This document shows, piece after piece, positions 37,702 through 48,180 of a stretch of 64,000 nt of DNA (the first letter of the stretch is position 1; every line of letters begins with the position of its first letter). The position numbers and the translations under genes were made by a program. Origin of the DNA: Ancistrus triradiatus (Eukaryota > Chordata > Actinopteri > Siluriformes > Loricariidae); assembly GCA_025084515.1 (NCBI GenBank), contig JAJAGP010001325.1:97001-161000 (forward strand), given 5' to 3'. The notes beneath the pieces are model-generated. The model ran no database searches and was not told the origin of the DNA. It was given only the letters and a program-made list of their open reading frames with translations.

Positions 37702-40284
37702 TTTTTGTGTTTCAGGTCACCCGTGTTTTATGGTTTTGTAAAAGCAATGCTCATCAGAAACCCCAAGAAGAGACCAAGTGCCAAGAAAATGCTCACGGTC
37801 AGTTCATAAATCACAACTTAGAAATTCTCGTCACCAACAACCAGGGTGACACTGACCAATCACGGATGTATATAAGCACTTAGTGTTTCTCCTCCAAGTG
37901 TGCTCAGCTGATCCTAGTGTTTTATTCACAATACGACAGCTTCATGTCAAGGAAGAGAAGGTGAAAATTGGATATAAATATGAATAATACTAGTCCAAAC
38001 TAATTCTTCTATCTCTCTCTCTTTCTCTGTCTCTTATAGCATTCATTCGTGACTCAGTCGTCACTGAATCAGGACTTGACCCTTGAACTGCTGGACAAAC
38101 TCCATCATCCTGAGAAACTCAAAGACTGTTTACCACCGGACGACGAAGACGCAGAAGTACACAGACACACACACACACAGACACGCACACACATACAGTC
38201 TAAACTCGTTATCTCGCCCCCGTCTGTTTCATGGCTATTTTTGGCGAGAGGTGAGTTTGGCGACTTAACAAGGTTACAGAAAACTACATAACTGATGCTA
38301 ATATAATGTGTTCTACTGAGCAGCCCACGTGATCGTACAATCACATTTATAATGTCCATAAACATATATGTACATGTGCAGTTTCAATTCATTTACGCAA
38401 ATTTGAGAAATAGTCAGCAAAGTCATTTCTAAATAAGTCAGATCACTCTGCTGCCATCTTGGTAATGTCACTGTTCAATTATTTCCAGCCCTACAAGACC
38501 AGACTCCTATCTCTTTGAATGGGATAGAGACATATATATCCAAAATTGAACGAGAAATTAGCGTTTAAAATGCATATTTAGATTTGCTGGTACAATCTTG
38601 TAAAAATCCTATAATGTACTTGTGTTGTTGGGTTCAAATAACACAGAAAAATACATTATGTTAAGGTTGTTCTGGCTACTGTGCATGCGCGTCCCACCAC
38701 TACAAAGGGGCCAAGACTTACCACCGTCCCTCTCCGATGCATTTACTAATATGCCGATTAGTTCTTTCAAATTAGGGGGCGGGGCTTCTGAACTACAGTC
38801 CCATTTGTAATTCAACCAATGAGCAGTCTCCTCCTTAGATAATGTCTCTGATAACAGACAGGGGCTGTACATCATTCGACGTATAAAGTACGATTAAAGT
38901 GACAGCTACTGGCGGCTTAGCGGGGTAGAATTTCACATTTGTCTCATCTTAAGCTTGGCGAGGATGAGAGGCGAGGTTGGCGGCTTTTCGAGGTAAAGTG
39001 CATGGATTGAAATCTGTCCTGCCATCACAAGTGGAGAGATATGAGGTTGGGGCGAGATAACAAGCTTAGATTGTACTTAAATTTAATTTTAAAAATCTCT
39101 TTTTCCGGGACTGACGAAAAATTCAAAGTCTCCCCTGTTGAGACAGACACAAGAAGACACGCCTCCTTCACCACTATTGACACAAGAGGCCACACTCTTT
39201 GGGGATAGGGGTTAATGTATAATAACAGTTTGCAATTTGCTCTGATCTTACAGATGTTCGTAACAAGCAGTCTGAGAAGAATTCACTCCATCAACCGACA
39301 CGGCCAGGCAGAGAGAACAAATTCCGACATCAGCTGTAAGAGACCATCCCTCGTACCTCATCCCTCATATTGAGCCATGTCTCTTCTGTCTCTGTATATA
39401 GATCTCTTTATCGTCATCTCTCTCTCTGTTGTTTCAGTGAATCAGTTGTACACACAGAGAAAAGTCAACCCAAAGCACCAGTCACCAGAGACTGTAAGTG
39501 TTGCTATGCTATTCTTTTTGCCCATGTTTGTTTTGTGTATATATATAACATTTAAATATCTGTTTTTGTTTGTTTAAGATTTTATTTTTGATTACGGGTT
39601 ATTATTCTCTAGTATTAAACTATGTGTATTGTAATAATGAACTACTTTTCCCACTGGTGGCTATTTTTGTTCTAAAGAGTATTTTATATCCTTGTTAGAC
39701 TTTGTGATTTTAATTTTTCTGTGCTTCATATTTTTGTCATTTTGTGTTTTATTATGAAATTATTTAAGTATTAAAACAAAAATCGTTTTTTCCTGGTGTA
39801 GTTACAGTCCGTTGCGTGTCGGTGGTTGGGTTCTCCAGAGTCTGTACACAACGAACGCTCAACCCGGTAGGCGAATATAAAAAATAGCTTTTATTTTTAA
39901 AACTACAGTAAAGACCCTGCAGAATACATGATGGTATGTACTCTCTATATTATACTTTTTCTTAAAACATATTTCACTTCCATTCCTGACAGAGAGCAGA
40001 GCCAAGAGTCAGACGACGACGACGATGACTACGACGACGTCGACATGTAAGAACCATAAAACCGTTTGAATTCTTTTAAAGGAAGATTTACTGCTGTATG
40101 TTGAGCTAAATAGCCAGTGTCATATAAACACATGGATCCTTTTAATACAGTGCAGTTGCCATTTTACTAAAAATCTAAAGATCAGAACACTGCAGGAGGG
40201 TTTAATTATTTCTGTGCAGTAATGATTAATAAAATATTTATTTCTTCCTGTTTCTTCACACAGACCTACCCTTCAGTTCACCAG

Positions 40285-40332
<48 letters not shown>

Positions 40333-40827
40333 TGGACTCGTGTTTATTCTGTTTTTGCGCTTATTCTCAGCAGTGACACTCTGCCTGCTGATGACGTTCC
40401 TCCTCCTCTTCCTCCCAAGGTAAATAATGAAATATGCAAATAAATAAATAATAGTAATACCTATAATAACAATAACACAATAAGATAAATAGTCATAATA
40501 ACAATTGTTTTGTGTGTGTGTGTGTTTAGCCAAAGCTGCGTACCAGTTCAGAAGAGAGCATGGCTGCAGAGGACGAACGGGCAAAAGGGAGCCTATACAC
40601 CCCATCACCGCTCCTCAGAACCAGCAGCGGTACACACACACACCGCCGGCCTGTACCCCGACCACGCTCTGTCAGGAATGTTAACTCAGGTAACACACAC
40701 TCTCTCTCTCATCTCTGTCTCTCTGTCTGTGTGTCTCTGTTTGATTCACAGAGTAAAGCAACACTCAGTTTTGTAATTCTCTAATTCTTGTAATGAGACT
40801 CTGGAAATTAACATTATGTCTGCCCTG

Positions 40828-40869
<42 letters not shown>

Positions 40870-43774
40870 AGACCCCTCTACGTTTTCAGAATTTAAGCCT
40901 GAGAGTTCAGCAGATCAACCTCCTGTATTACCACCCAAGTCAGACCGGCGGCGGCGACAGCATCGAAAGGTGTCTGATTATTATTTGTTATAACAAACAG
41001 ACTAATACTAAAACTAAAAATATATTTTGAATACTCTGAATTTTAAATTAAATAAGACTGTGCTTTATACATGCCCAAGTAAACTAGCAAATAAATATGT
41101 TATTCTAGAGTAACATAAATGCCTTAAATAATATTTTAAAATGATCTAATTGAATCTAAAACTGTTCGGATTTTTTCCCGATACTTTTCACTCTTATCTC
41201 GGTGGACGCTGTGTATTGAGGCTTGTTTTTGAATTGTGTGTTTTATTAGCAGGAGACACAAGAGAGCCCCAGTCCAGTACAAAGGAAAACTCCGGTATGA
41301 TTTGCTGCATGTTGTGACATCATAAGTTTACCCTGTTCTATAAACTAAAGGCATTTTCACACCGAGATTTTTATGGATGAAAAAAAGTGCATGTCAAGTC
41401 TTGAAAAAGAACACACGTATATTAACCCCGTCCTTCACATCGAGTCCGAAACTGACTGACTGAGGTGTGAAGGTCCCGCTACGTTAAAAATCGCAAAGAC
41501 TCGGTGTGAGTCTTAAGGAATAGACGGACTAAACCTGTTTAGAGGTAAAAAAAAATTGAAATGGGAATTGCTTGAAACTGCACTGTAGAGCGCACTTCTT
41601 TCCCTTGTGCAATCTTGTGTTTTGACACATTTTGGCACCTTGATCAAATTTCAATACGAACCAGCAAGTGTTAATAAGCCTCATTGCCAGTACGCTTTGA
41701 ACTGTATGCACATATAGGTTTGAACAGGGGTGCCAAAACATAAGATTTACATTATTTTTAATTACATTATTTAGATTATGTAAGTGCTGTACAAAATATA
41801 ACTAGGTTCACAAATACATGTTGCATTCGCTTTACATTTTTAAGCCACAGACAAACACAAACATGGGGGCACCCCTAGTCTGGTCACGTGACATCTGCCA
41901 ACCCAGCCCCCACTCTGGGGAGTGCTGAGACTGGAAAATGTACGGTGTGCAACCCGAACTTTAAGAGTGGCACTGGACCCACCTGGTTCACACACGTGCC
42001 AGGAACTTTACAATGTACATGGCATTAAGGGACCTAACCGGCAAGCCTCACCTCACCTCACCAGAGGCAGGGATATGAACCAGCGGATCAGTAGATTAGT
42101 GTTTCCCAGTGTGTCCCTCTGGCTCTGGTGAAGAAAAGTCTGCAGTTGTCACATGACCAGACCATGAGTGCCACTACAACTTTTTGGCTGCTCTGTGGTT
42201 TAATGGCAGCTTTTTCGTCGATGGTACAAGGCATAGTTTGTGTTATTATCTACAGCTTTTCTAAACTTGAGGTCTAGAGCTGATGTCTTTTTGTTTCCCT
42301 GCTACAGATCTGGTTCAAAAAGGTTTTTCATGGCTGTCCTTTAAAAATCAACTGCTCCACCTCGTGGTTTCATCCCACCACCAAAGGTATGACTCGGAAA
42401 CTTCAGATTCAGTGTATGGGCGATGAAGGTCACTGAGATTCTCAGTACAACTCATTTTACTCTCACTGTTAGCTTGTGAGATCAAGGTTAGAAATAGTGT
42501 CAGAATACTTTTGGTTTATTTTTTTGTTTTTAAATTTCATGTTTTTTGTCTCCCTAGATCATCACCTGATCCTGGGGGCTGATGAGGGAATCTTCACGCT
42601 AAATCTGAACAGTTCGGAGGCTACGCTCGAGCAGGTGATTGTCCTGTTAATGCTCAGACTCTGTGTGGTATGCTGTTATGTTTAAAAATATATGAGGTTA
42701 CAGGATTCTGTACACTCCTTAAGTCATGTCTGAGTTGCAGTCCTTGATTAGTTCAATTTCGAGCAGTCAAAATAAAATAAAATAAAAGCTTGCTGTATGA
42801 AAAACTTTTAATCATTACAGAAGTTCAAACATTTTGTACAATTATCTTTGCTTCTACGTCAATTTGAATGCTAGATTCTGTTCAACTTATAGAAAAAGTT
42901 TGGGGATTAACGTTTATTTGATCGAAAAGCTGAAATAAAGAAACGGAAAAAAACACCATTTCTCAATATTTACTTTTTTTTTTATCATAGATTAATCGCA
43001 TTTCTGACTCAAACTGTTTCATGTGAGGTGATTGTGTGCTGACTTCAAGCAACGCTAACTGTGCTAACGTTAGCCTCAATTTTAGCCCCCATTTTGAATA
43101 TGTTTTCTAAAACTAAAAGCTGTTCCTGATTTATTTATCTTTATTTTCAGCTTTATCCAGGAAAGTGCATTTGGGTTTACACTATCAGTAACGTCTTAAT
43201 GTCCATATCAGGTAAGAACGGCTAATTATAGCACAACACAGACTCCATATGTGTGCTACATTGCTAATCGTGACTGTTTATAAGGCTGAAAACTTTGTGT
43301 CACGAATGCTACCAATCAGATCTAACTAGCACTTTGACTAAAATGAGCCAATTTGATGGTGTCCAATTTGATGTTTTGTTCTTGACTTGAGGAGAGTAAG
43401 TTTACTCATGTATCCCACTAGATTATCAGCTTTATTAGCTTGTGGGCTGTCTGCTAGTGCTTGGTGAATCTGTGTACATTGTTTGAGGACGAAATAAAGT
43501 ACAGCAAATAAGCAGACTTTTATTTATCAGCACATACATTGTGTATTAGCAGTATAACTGCCAAACTTTTGCGATAATTTAAGTCTATAACACAGACCTG
43601 CTAACAAAGTGTGCTAATATTAAAGCTAACTCACCGCATGTGTCACTGTTTGTCAGGAAAACACGCGCAACTGCATTCTCACTCGCTAAAGGAATTGTAC
43701 GAGGCGGGTAGGAAAGAACATCGCATGGTAGTGCTGCCAACACACAGGCTAATGCCCAGGTACATACACACACA

Positions 43775-43827
<53 letters not shown>

Positions 43828-44071
43828 AATGACACATTTTTCCTCTCCATCAAACTGCTAACTATGTGATTTGGCTTTTTTCATATTAGCTACACTTGTA
43901 GAATTACTGTAGCTAGTACATCGTAGCGTTAGCATCTTTGCTACTATTCTGCGCAGGCCGCAAGAGTAGGAATCGCAGTGTAGCCGAAACCGTACACACT
44001 TCTGACCTACATGACATTATCTTGCAAATGCAAGTAGCAAGCAACAAACAGTAATACACACCTACACATAA

Positions 44072-44124
<53 letters not shown>

Positions 44125-44333
44125 CTTAGTAAACATATATTTTAGGGACTTTCCTCTGACATGCTGTTTACTGAACAGTATTTATTAAATGCTAACCTTA
44201 ACCTCAGTAAACAAGAAGAAAACTTTTGCTTATGGTGACCATGAAAACGTCCCCACAAGGTAAACAATGCCAGATTTTCAATCCTTGTCGAGACATTTGA
44301 TCCTCATAATGATATATAAACCTGGTCCACACC

Positions 44334-44371
<38 letters not shown>

Positions 44372-46598
44372 TGCACACACATGCACACATGTACACATTG
44401 TTTAATTCATTGTCTTGTCTAAACAGGAAGTTTGCCATCACCACCAAGATCCCAGACACCAAAGGCTGCCGAGCATGTTCAGTAGGTGAGGAGCATCTGA
44501 AATACATAATCCCACAAAAAAATTATCCCAATAGAATTCAGTCCAGATTATTGTACATATTATATACTTCAATCAAGAATATAAATCATATTATACACTT
44601 CACTTCAGATTATTTTTCATATTTTATGCTTCAATCCAGTTATTTTACATATTGTACACTTCAATCCAGATTATTTTACATATGGTACACTTCAGGCGAC
44701 TTAATTTTTCATATTATACACTTCAATCCAGATTATTTTTCATATTACACAATTAAATCCAGATTATTTTCAATGTAAATACAAAAAATCCACTCAAACC
44801 CAAACTGAACTGTTCATGGAATGGTTCATCTAAATCAGGATTGTGATGTTTCTTTCTTTCTTTGTTTAGCCCATAACGTTCAGCGAGGTTGTGTTTTCCT
44901 GTGTGGTGCTCTGGAGTCCAGGGTGGTTCTGCTGCAGTGGTACGAACCCATGAACAAGTTCATGCTGATAAAGGTTGGTGATGTTTAACCCTGAGTTATC
45001 CTGGTCCTGTGGACCCTCTGCCACACCAGTTTTGTATCAGAGCTCCATTCAGTTATTCGTAGCTGCAGAACACCCAGTTTGAACATCCACCTTCTCTGTC
45101 CATCACATCTTTACTTTTACAAATGGTTTGTTTAGGATTTTGACTTCCCGCTACCATACCCCCTGCCTGTGTTCGAGATGTTGATGGTGCCCGATCAGGA
45201 GTACCCACTTGTGTGTATCGGGGTCAGCAAGGGGCCTACTCAGATGCAGCCTGTTCAACTGGAGAACATCAACCTCAACTCTAACACTTCGTGGTTCACC
45301 AGCACTGGGCTTGGTAAGCAATCATGATGAGCAATCAAATTGTATGGACACCTTGTTTGATTGGTGGGTTTGTCTTTTAGCAACACTGATTGTTAACATG
45401 GGTTTGGATTGAGATGCTCAGCAAGCACACATGAATGGGATGTCCTGGTGTCCACCTATTTATTCCTACTCTTAGAGATGTTAACAATTAATTGTGTGTT
45501 TGTCAGAGAACCGAAGCTTGGAGAGGGTTCAGGTAAATCAGCTGGACAGTGAGACACTCCTCGTTCTTGTTGAGAGTAAGCAGATCTGCTGTTTGCTGCT
45601 GATATATGTTAACAGTTTGGATGGAAACTATACTTAGTTCTGGTCTTACACAGACACAGTGTACCTGGTGAACCTCGACGGGACACTACGGTTCTCCAGG
45701 AAGATGCAGATGGAAGTCAGCTTTTCCCTGGAAGTCGAAGCAGTAGGTAAGAGATCACCGTCCTGGATGTTTTCCTGTGATTCGGGAGGCTCTGCCTCTT
45801 CTCCTGGAGTTTCTTCTTCCACTTTTGCAAGTTCTTCTGCTCCTGCAAGTCCTGCATCTTTCTGCATCTGCATGTTTTTCCACCTGGAGCTTCTGCTTCT
45901 GTAGTTTATGCCCCCGCAGGTTCTCTTTCTGCTCTTGTATGCTTCTACCATCTACTGCTACATAATCAGAGAAAAGTGTCTTCTTCGCTTCATGTCATTA
46001 TGTGTGTGTGTGCAGTGTATTTTGAGGACACGTTGTTAGCTATATGGAAACATGGCTGGCAGAGGAGAAGTGAAATATTCTCTGAAGTCCTACAGGAGAT
46101 CACTGACACCAAGAAAACATTTAAACTCATCGGGTCAGACAGGTACAGCAAATATATAGTCTTGTGCAAAAAAAAAAAAATTTTGGACAGCCCTGGTCAC
46201 AACTATTGAAGGAACACACTGCAATTGCAGGCACTGATTAGAATGACTCGTCCTGTCGTGTTGTATTGGGTTTATGTTGCATGACGTAATTGCTCATTAT
46301 GTTCTACTGTACGCAGTGTGTTTATATCTTATATAGCTTAGTACATCTACCTCACAGCTACATTCATTAACTGTTCTAAAGGTTCATAATTTATTAGTCC
46401 AACCGCTTCTTCTGCATTGGGATTGGCTCCAGATCCTCTGCCATCCCTTCAGGATAAACCAGGTTCTGAATATAACCAAATGACTTACTGTGTTTCTACA
46501 GGACGGTCATGTTGGAGACGAGGCAGTGTGAAGATCAGGCTGGGCTCTCTAAACTGTACATCTTGGAGCTCGCTGAGAACCTTGAGCTCATCCCTTGA
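23833..46598 (+). CDS. map4k1: Mitogen-activated protein kinase kinase kinase kinase 1 (HPK1)
   Basis: STE20-family Ser/Thr kinase that feeds MAP3K/JNK signalling and restrains T- and B-cell receptor signalling through SLP-76/BLNK. Thirty-two coding exons, 2616 nt, 871 aa (human about 833): 23833-23943, 33436-33493, 33938-34028, 34841-34905, 35528-35583, 35665-35712, 35829-35871, 36684-36756, 37018-37149, 37286-37348, 37716-37797, 38040-38156, 39254-39335, 39438-39493, 39802-39866, 39993-40046, 40264-40284, 40371-40419, 40530-40689, 40872-40969, 41250-41294, 42308-42386, 42558-42634, 43151-43211, 43657-43759, 44427-44485, 44870-44973, 45136-45313, 45507-45575, 45654-45746, 46016-46142, 46502-46598. 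The kinase domain (about 21-280) shows GGGTYGEV, Lys50 in AALKII, HRD at 139-141, DFG at 159-161 and GTPYWMAPE. The middle has acidic DYDDVDIPT (Tyr394, caspase-type DDVD at 395-398) and PPPLPPK and PVLPPK SH3 ligands. Residues 524-871 are the citron-homology domain. DYDDVD with FGISAQIT and VCREMLQG identify MAP4K1 over MAP4K2/3/5. A start at the second Met is possible. Confidence 0.95.
24105..24478 (-). mobile_element. Tc1-like non-autonomous element, copy 1
   Basis: Terminal inverted repeats: CTGTGCAAAAGTCTTAGGCC at the left and, at the right, the complement (GGCCTAAGACTTTTGCACAG). The interior is antisense to the copy at 24968-25457 and keeps eroded transposase sequence. Confidence 0.75.
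24968..25457 (+). mobile_element. Tc1-like non-autonomous element, copy 2 (inverted relative to copy 1)
   Basis: Left end CACTGTGCAAAAGTCTTAGG, right end GGCCTAAGACTTTTGGACAGT. A frame at 25209-25442 retains KSEIFGSSHRQY, which resembles the Tc1 transposase DESKFEIFGS..R segment around the second catalytic Asp, but it is otherwise broken. Confidence 0.72.
26862..26960. repeat. Fragment of a common fish repeat ('ACAACCCCAAATCAGAAAAA')
   Basis: 'TACAACCCCAAATCAGAAAA' then 'AAGTTGGGACGATAAAGC' matches the start of a widespread teleost DNA repeat; only about 100 bp remains. Confidence 0.5.
27326..27731. mobile_element. hAT-like MITE
   Basis: It begins CAGAGGTAGTCAATGGACAG and ends 'CGTGACTGTCCACCCCCG', the complement of a CGGGGGTGGACAG start. 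The interior carries the 'TACTCAAGTTAAAGTACTGA' and 'CAAGTAAAAGTTGTA' motifs also seen in the element at 19370-20490. Confidence 0.6.
28384..28560. repeat. Fragment of a 'CAGTGGAACCTC' DNA element
   Basis: It starts CAGTGGAACCTCAGATCTCC, like the left end of the element at 62221-62686. No right end is found. Confidence 0.4.
29582..29660. repeat. (CT)n(CA)n compound microsatellite
   Basis: (CT)n at 29605-29628 followed by interrupted (CA)n to about 29658; a short (GT)n is at 29754-29771. Confidence 0.9.
29918..30045. mobile_element. Small palindromic MITE-like element
   Basis: 'GAGTTGTGCAAAAGTTTTTG' and, about 100 bp on, 'GGGTGCACAAACTTTTGCAT' form imperfect inverted ends of the Tc1-like 'TGCAAAAGTTTTTGCACCCC' type. 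Confidence 0.45.
30202..30248. repeat. (GA)n(GT)n microsatellite
   Basis: About 12 GA units followed by about 11 GT units. Confidence 0.9.
31270..31475 (+). repeat. Teleost SINE-like repeat, diverged
   Basis: 'GTCGCAGTGATCAGTGCTGT' (A-box-like region), 'TCCAGACATGCTTTAGGTCA' and 'CCTGCACCCTGTGCTGCCGG', ending '..GAATGAGTGAATAATGAA', follow the same order as the repeat at 9785-10015. Confidence 0.5.
32230..32652 (+). repeat. Dispersed repeat of unknown family, copy A
   Basis: From CTTAAACCGTTGAACCCAGA to 'TTTATAACTCATGGTACTGT' it matches 56901-57281 in direct orientation, with about 20 substitutions by eye plus length changes in a GT-rich middle. I see no terminal inverted repeat or tRNA head. 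Both copies end in (GT)n. Confidence 0.8.
36046..36232 (+). repeat. tRNA-derived SINE in map4k1 intron 7
   Basis: An A-box-like TGGCACAGTGGTTACGG at 36049 and a B-box-like AGATTCAAATCCC at about 36090 are spaced as in RNA polymerase III promoters. The element continues to '..GAGGTCACTGTGGATAACAG'. Confidence 0.6.
37652..37715 (+). promoter_or_regulatory. (TG)mTn tract at the exon 11 acceptor of map4k1
   Basis: About 23 TG units, then a run of T, then GTGTTTCAG directly before exon 11 (37716). The arrangement is like the (TG)mTn tract before CFTR exon 9, whose length changes splicing efficiency. Confidence 0.6.
38194..39076. mobile_element. DNA transposon with 25-bp inverted ends in map4k1 intron 12
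   Basis: Left CAGTCTAAACTCGTTATCTC(GCCCC); the right end is its near-complement, 'GGGGCGAGATAACAAGCTTA' plus 'GATTGTA'. TA flanks both ends, consistent with a Tc1/mariner-superfamily insertion. Sub-terminal GCGAGG-rich motifs are repeated inside. It has no transposase frame. Length about 0.88 kb. Confidence 0.65.
40285..40331. repeat. (CA)n at the donor of map4k1 exon 17
   Basis: The 21-nt exon 17 (40264-40284) is followed directly by GTACACACAC.., so its 5' splice site is the first unit of a (CA)n microsatellite. Confidence 0.85.
40831..40868. repeat. (GT)n at the acceptor of map4k1 exon 20
   Basis: (GT)n runs up to GTGTGTCAG, the 3' splice site of exon 20, in place of an ordinary polypyrimidine tract. 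Confidence 0.85.
41350..41515. mobile_element. Short palindromic MITE in map4k1 intron 21
   Basis: 'GCATTTTCACACCGAGATTT' at the left and 'AAATCGCAAAGACTCGGTGT' plus 'GAGTCTTAAG' at the right are imperfect inverted arms around 165 bp. A second small palindrome (TTTTGGCACCTTG .. CAGGGGTGCCAAAA) is at 41626-41740. Confidence 0.5.
43763..43824. repeat. (CA)n just after map4k1 exon 25
   Basis: The exon 25 donor (GTACATACAC) merges into about 25 CA units. Confidence 0.9.
44073..44121. repeat. (CA)n microsatellite
   Basis: About 24 CA units in intron 25; a (CT)n(CA)n tract follows at 44336-44372. Confidence 0.92.
44521..44775. repeat. Minisatellite in map4k1 intron 26
   Basis: The unit 'CATATTATACACTTCAATCC' plus 'AGATTATTTTT', about 35-40 bp, repeats six to seven times in tandem with little drift, so it is younger than the arrays at 3.0-4.0 kb and 26-29 kb. 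The open frame through it (44371-44778) is a by-product. Confidence 0.85.
45755..45965. repeat. Low-complexity CT/TGC-rich stretch in map4k1 intron 30
   Basis: Repeated 'CTTCTGCTCCTGCAAG' and 'TTCTTCCACTTTTGCAAG'-type units. Open frames on both strands here look like compositional artefacts; none has splice or homology support. Confidence 0.6.
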
Positions 46599-46737
46599 TC
46601 AACTACACACACATACACACACATCAGTGTCTTCGCTCAGCACAGTTTGTATGTAAAACTGGACAGTGGGCTCCGCTAACACAGATTTAAACTCTGTATG
46701 TACGTGTGACAAACACACAACTCTATTGCTGCATCTA

Positions 46738-46739
46738 CT

Positions 46740-46779
<40 letters not shown>

Positions 46780-46822
46780 TGAGTGAGTGAGTGAGTGAGT
46801 GAGTGAGTGAGTGAGTGAGTGA

Positions 46823-46852
<30 letters not shown>
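46738..46852. repeat. (GT)n(GAGT)n(GT)n compound microsatellite in the map4k1 3' UTR
   Basis: GT units, then about 14-15 GAGT units, then GT units again, between the stop codon (46596-46598) and the poly(A) signal. Confidence 0.92.
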
Positions 46853-46853
<1 letters not shown>

Positions 46854-46939
46854 CATGCGTGTGCACTTGAAACGTCTCCCTCATCATTTCCACTTCAGTC
46901 CAAACACAATGTGTCTGTATACAGTATTGGTACTCTGCA

Positions 46940-46945
46940 AATAAA
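46940..46945 (+). terminator. map4k1: Polyadenylation signal of map4k1
   Basis: AATAAA 342 bases after the TGA, followed about 55 bases later by a long (GT)n (46996-47053) that can act as the GU-rich downstream element. Confidence 0.6.
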
Positions 46946-46991
46946 ACACACCAGTTCAGTTTTAACTGTGAAAATGTTCCTGTGTGGTTTG

Positions 46992-46995
<4 letters not shown>

Positions 46996-47053
<58 letters not shown>
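46996..47053. repeat. (GT)n microsatellite downstream of map4k1
   Basis: About 28 GT units. Confidence 0.95.
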
Positions 47054-47055
<2 letters not shown>

Positions 47056-47059
47056 CATA

Positions 47060-47640
47060 TACACCAACAAGCCATAACATTAACACCATAAACACCTCAT
47101 TGCCCACTGCTAGGCTGACAATAATCCAGCAACCAGCAGTAATCAGCCAACAGTGTAATGTGAGCACTGATGAAGTATTAAAGGATGGATAACACAAACT
47201 ATGCACCAACAGATGAGCTATGTCTCTGACTTTACTTCTGCAAAGTGGACCAACAAGGTTGGTGTGTCTAACAGAGGGGACAGTGAGTGGGCAGAGTGTT
47301 TATAATCTAGAGCGTGTAACCTTCAGCATGTACAATATAATTTCTCAAAACTCAGGTAATAGCAAACTTGTACTTATTTAATCTAAGGAAGTCTTAAGTC
47401 CATCGTCACCGCCACTTCCCTTTATAGATGGTGGCTGTGGTTACTATCGATAGCTTCATCTCATTGGTCTTGATTACAGAACAAAAAATTGAAGGCCAGA
47501 CTCTGACTGACTGCAGAATCTGACAGTGAATAGCAGACCACCTGATGGGATGAGGATCCTACACCTTAAAGCTGTGCTGTTCTTTCAGGTGTTAGATGTT
47601 TTGGATCAGATCGTTACCCTGAAGGTACTGAAAGAAAACA
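47060..47640. repeat. Common fish dispersed repeat (type 'GCCATAACATTAACACCATA')
   Basis: 'ACAAGCCATAACATTAACAC', 'GTGGACCAACAAGGTTGGTG', 'TCTAACAGAGGGGACAGTGA' and 'GTGGGCAGAGTGTTTATAAT' are landmarks of a repeat very frequent in fish genomes, here much decayed. Confidence 0.5.
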
Positions 47641-48180
47641 AAAGCATATAATTCTGTTTAAATTTATTTTATGTGGACAAAATGACAGAGGGACATGTAT
47701 GGAGACTGGCAGACAGATAGAGACAGATAAGATAGCTGTATGGATGGAAAGAAAGACAGACAGGGGGGTGGATGGACACAGACAATATATATTGAAAAAC
47801 AGCAAAGACCAGTATGTGGTGGGTTTTGGACACTGGTATGCTGGACAATCAGCTTGACCAGCAAGAGCATTTAAGAGTCAACCAACTAAACCATCACCAG
47901 ATCAGCACTAATGCACATAAAACAATTTGGACCGACATGGAACTTGTATATAGTCTTGCTAACTGACCAGCATCCAAAACAGAGTACAGACCACATCATG
48001 GACAGACTGGTGTATGGACAGAAAGACAGACAGACCGGTGAAGAGTGTGAGAGTGCAAATGTTTACATCACTAGCACTAAAAACGGGGCTGTTCTGTTTA
48101 TTATTATATATTGTTCTGTCTATACTGTTTGTGATTTTCATGTCTAATCAATCGTTAATGTGTAATTAAGGTGTTATAGG
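47641..48180. other. Intergenic DNA between map4k1 and dmwd
   Basis: Unique-looking, with GACA/GATA-rich patches (about 47700-47765 and 48001-48035). No gene is seen. Confidence 0.5.

Larger units (their letters stand above)
33436..37797 (+). other. map4k1 exons 2-11: rest of the kinase domain
   Basis: Ten exons carry residues 38-274. The order is ALKIIKMEP (exon 2), HSNIVAYYGSY (3), LWICMEYCGGGSLQ (4), GPLSELQIAYVCRE (5), KKIHRDIKGAN (6-7), ADFGISAQITATFARR (8), APEVAAVEIKGGYNELCDIW (9), FLMSKSGYQPPKL (10), NPKKRPSAKKML (11). All catalytic residues expected of an active kinase are present. Confidence 0.92.

Noticed and set aside
45646..45951. 101-codon minus-strand ORF in map4k1 intron 30
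   Set aside because: Partly antisense to exon 30 and partly low-complexity CT/TGC sequence; no homology seen.
46599..47192. Several ORFs over 80 codons on both strands
   Set aside because: All pass through (GT)n/(GAGT)n repeats in the map4k1 3' UTR.
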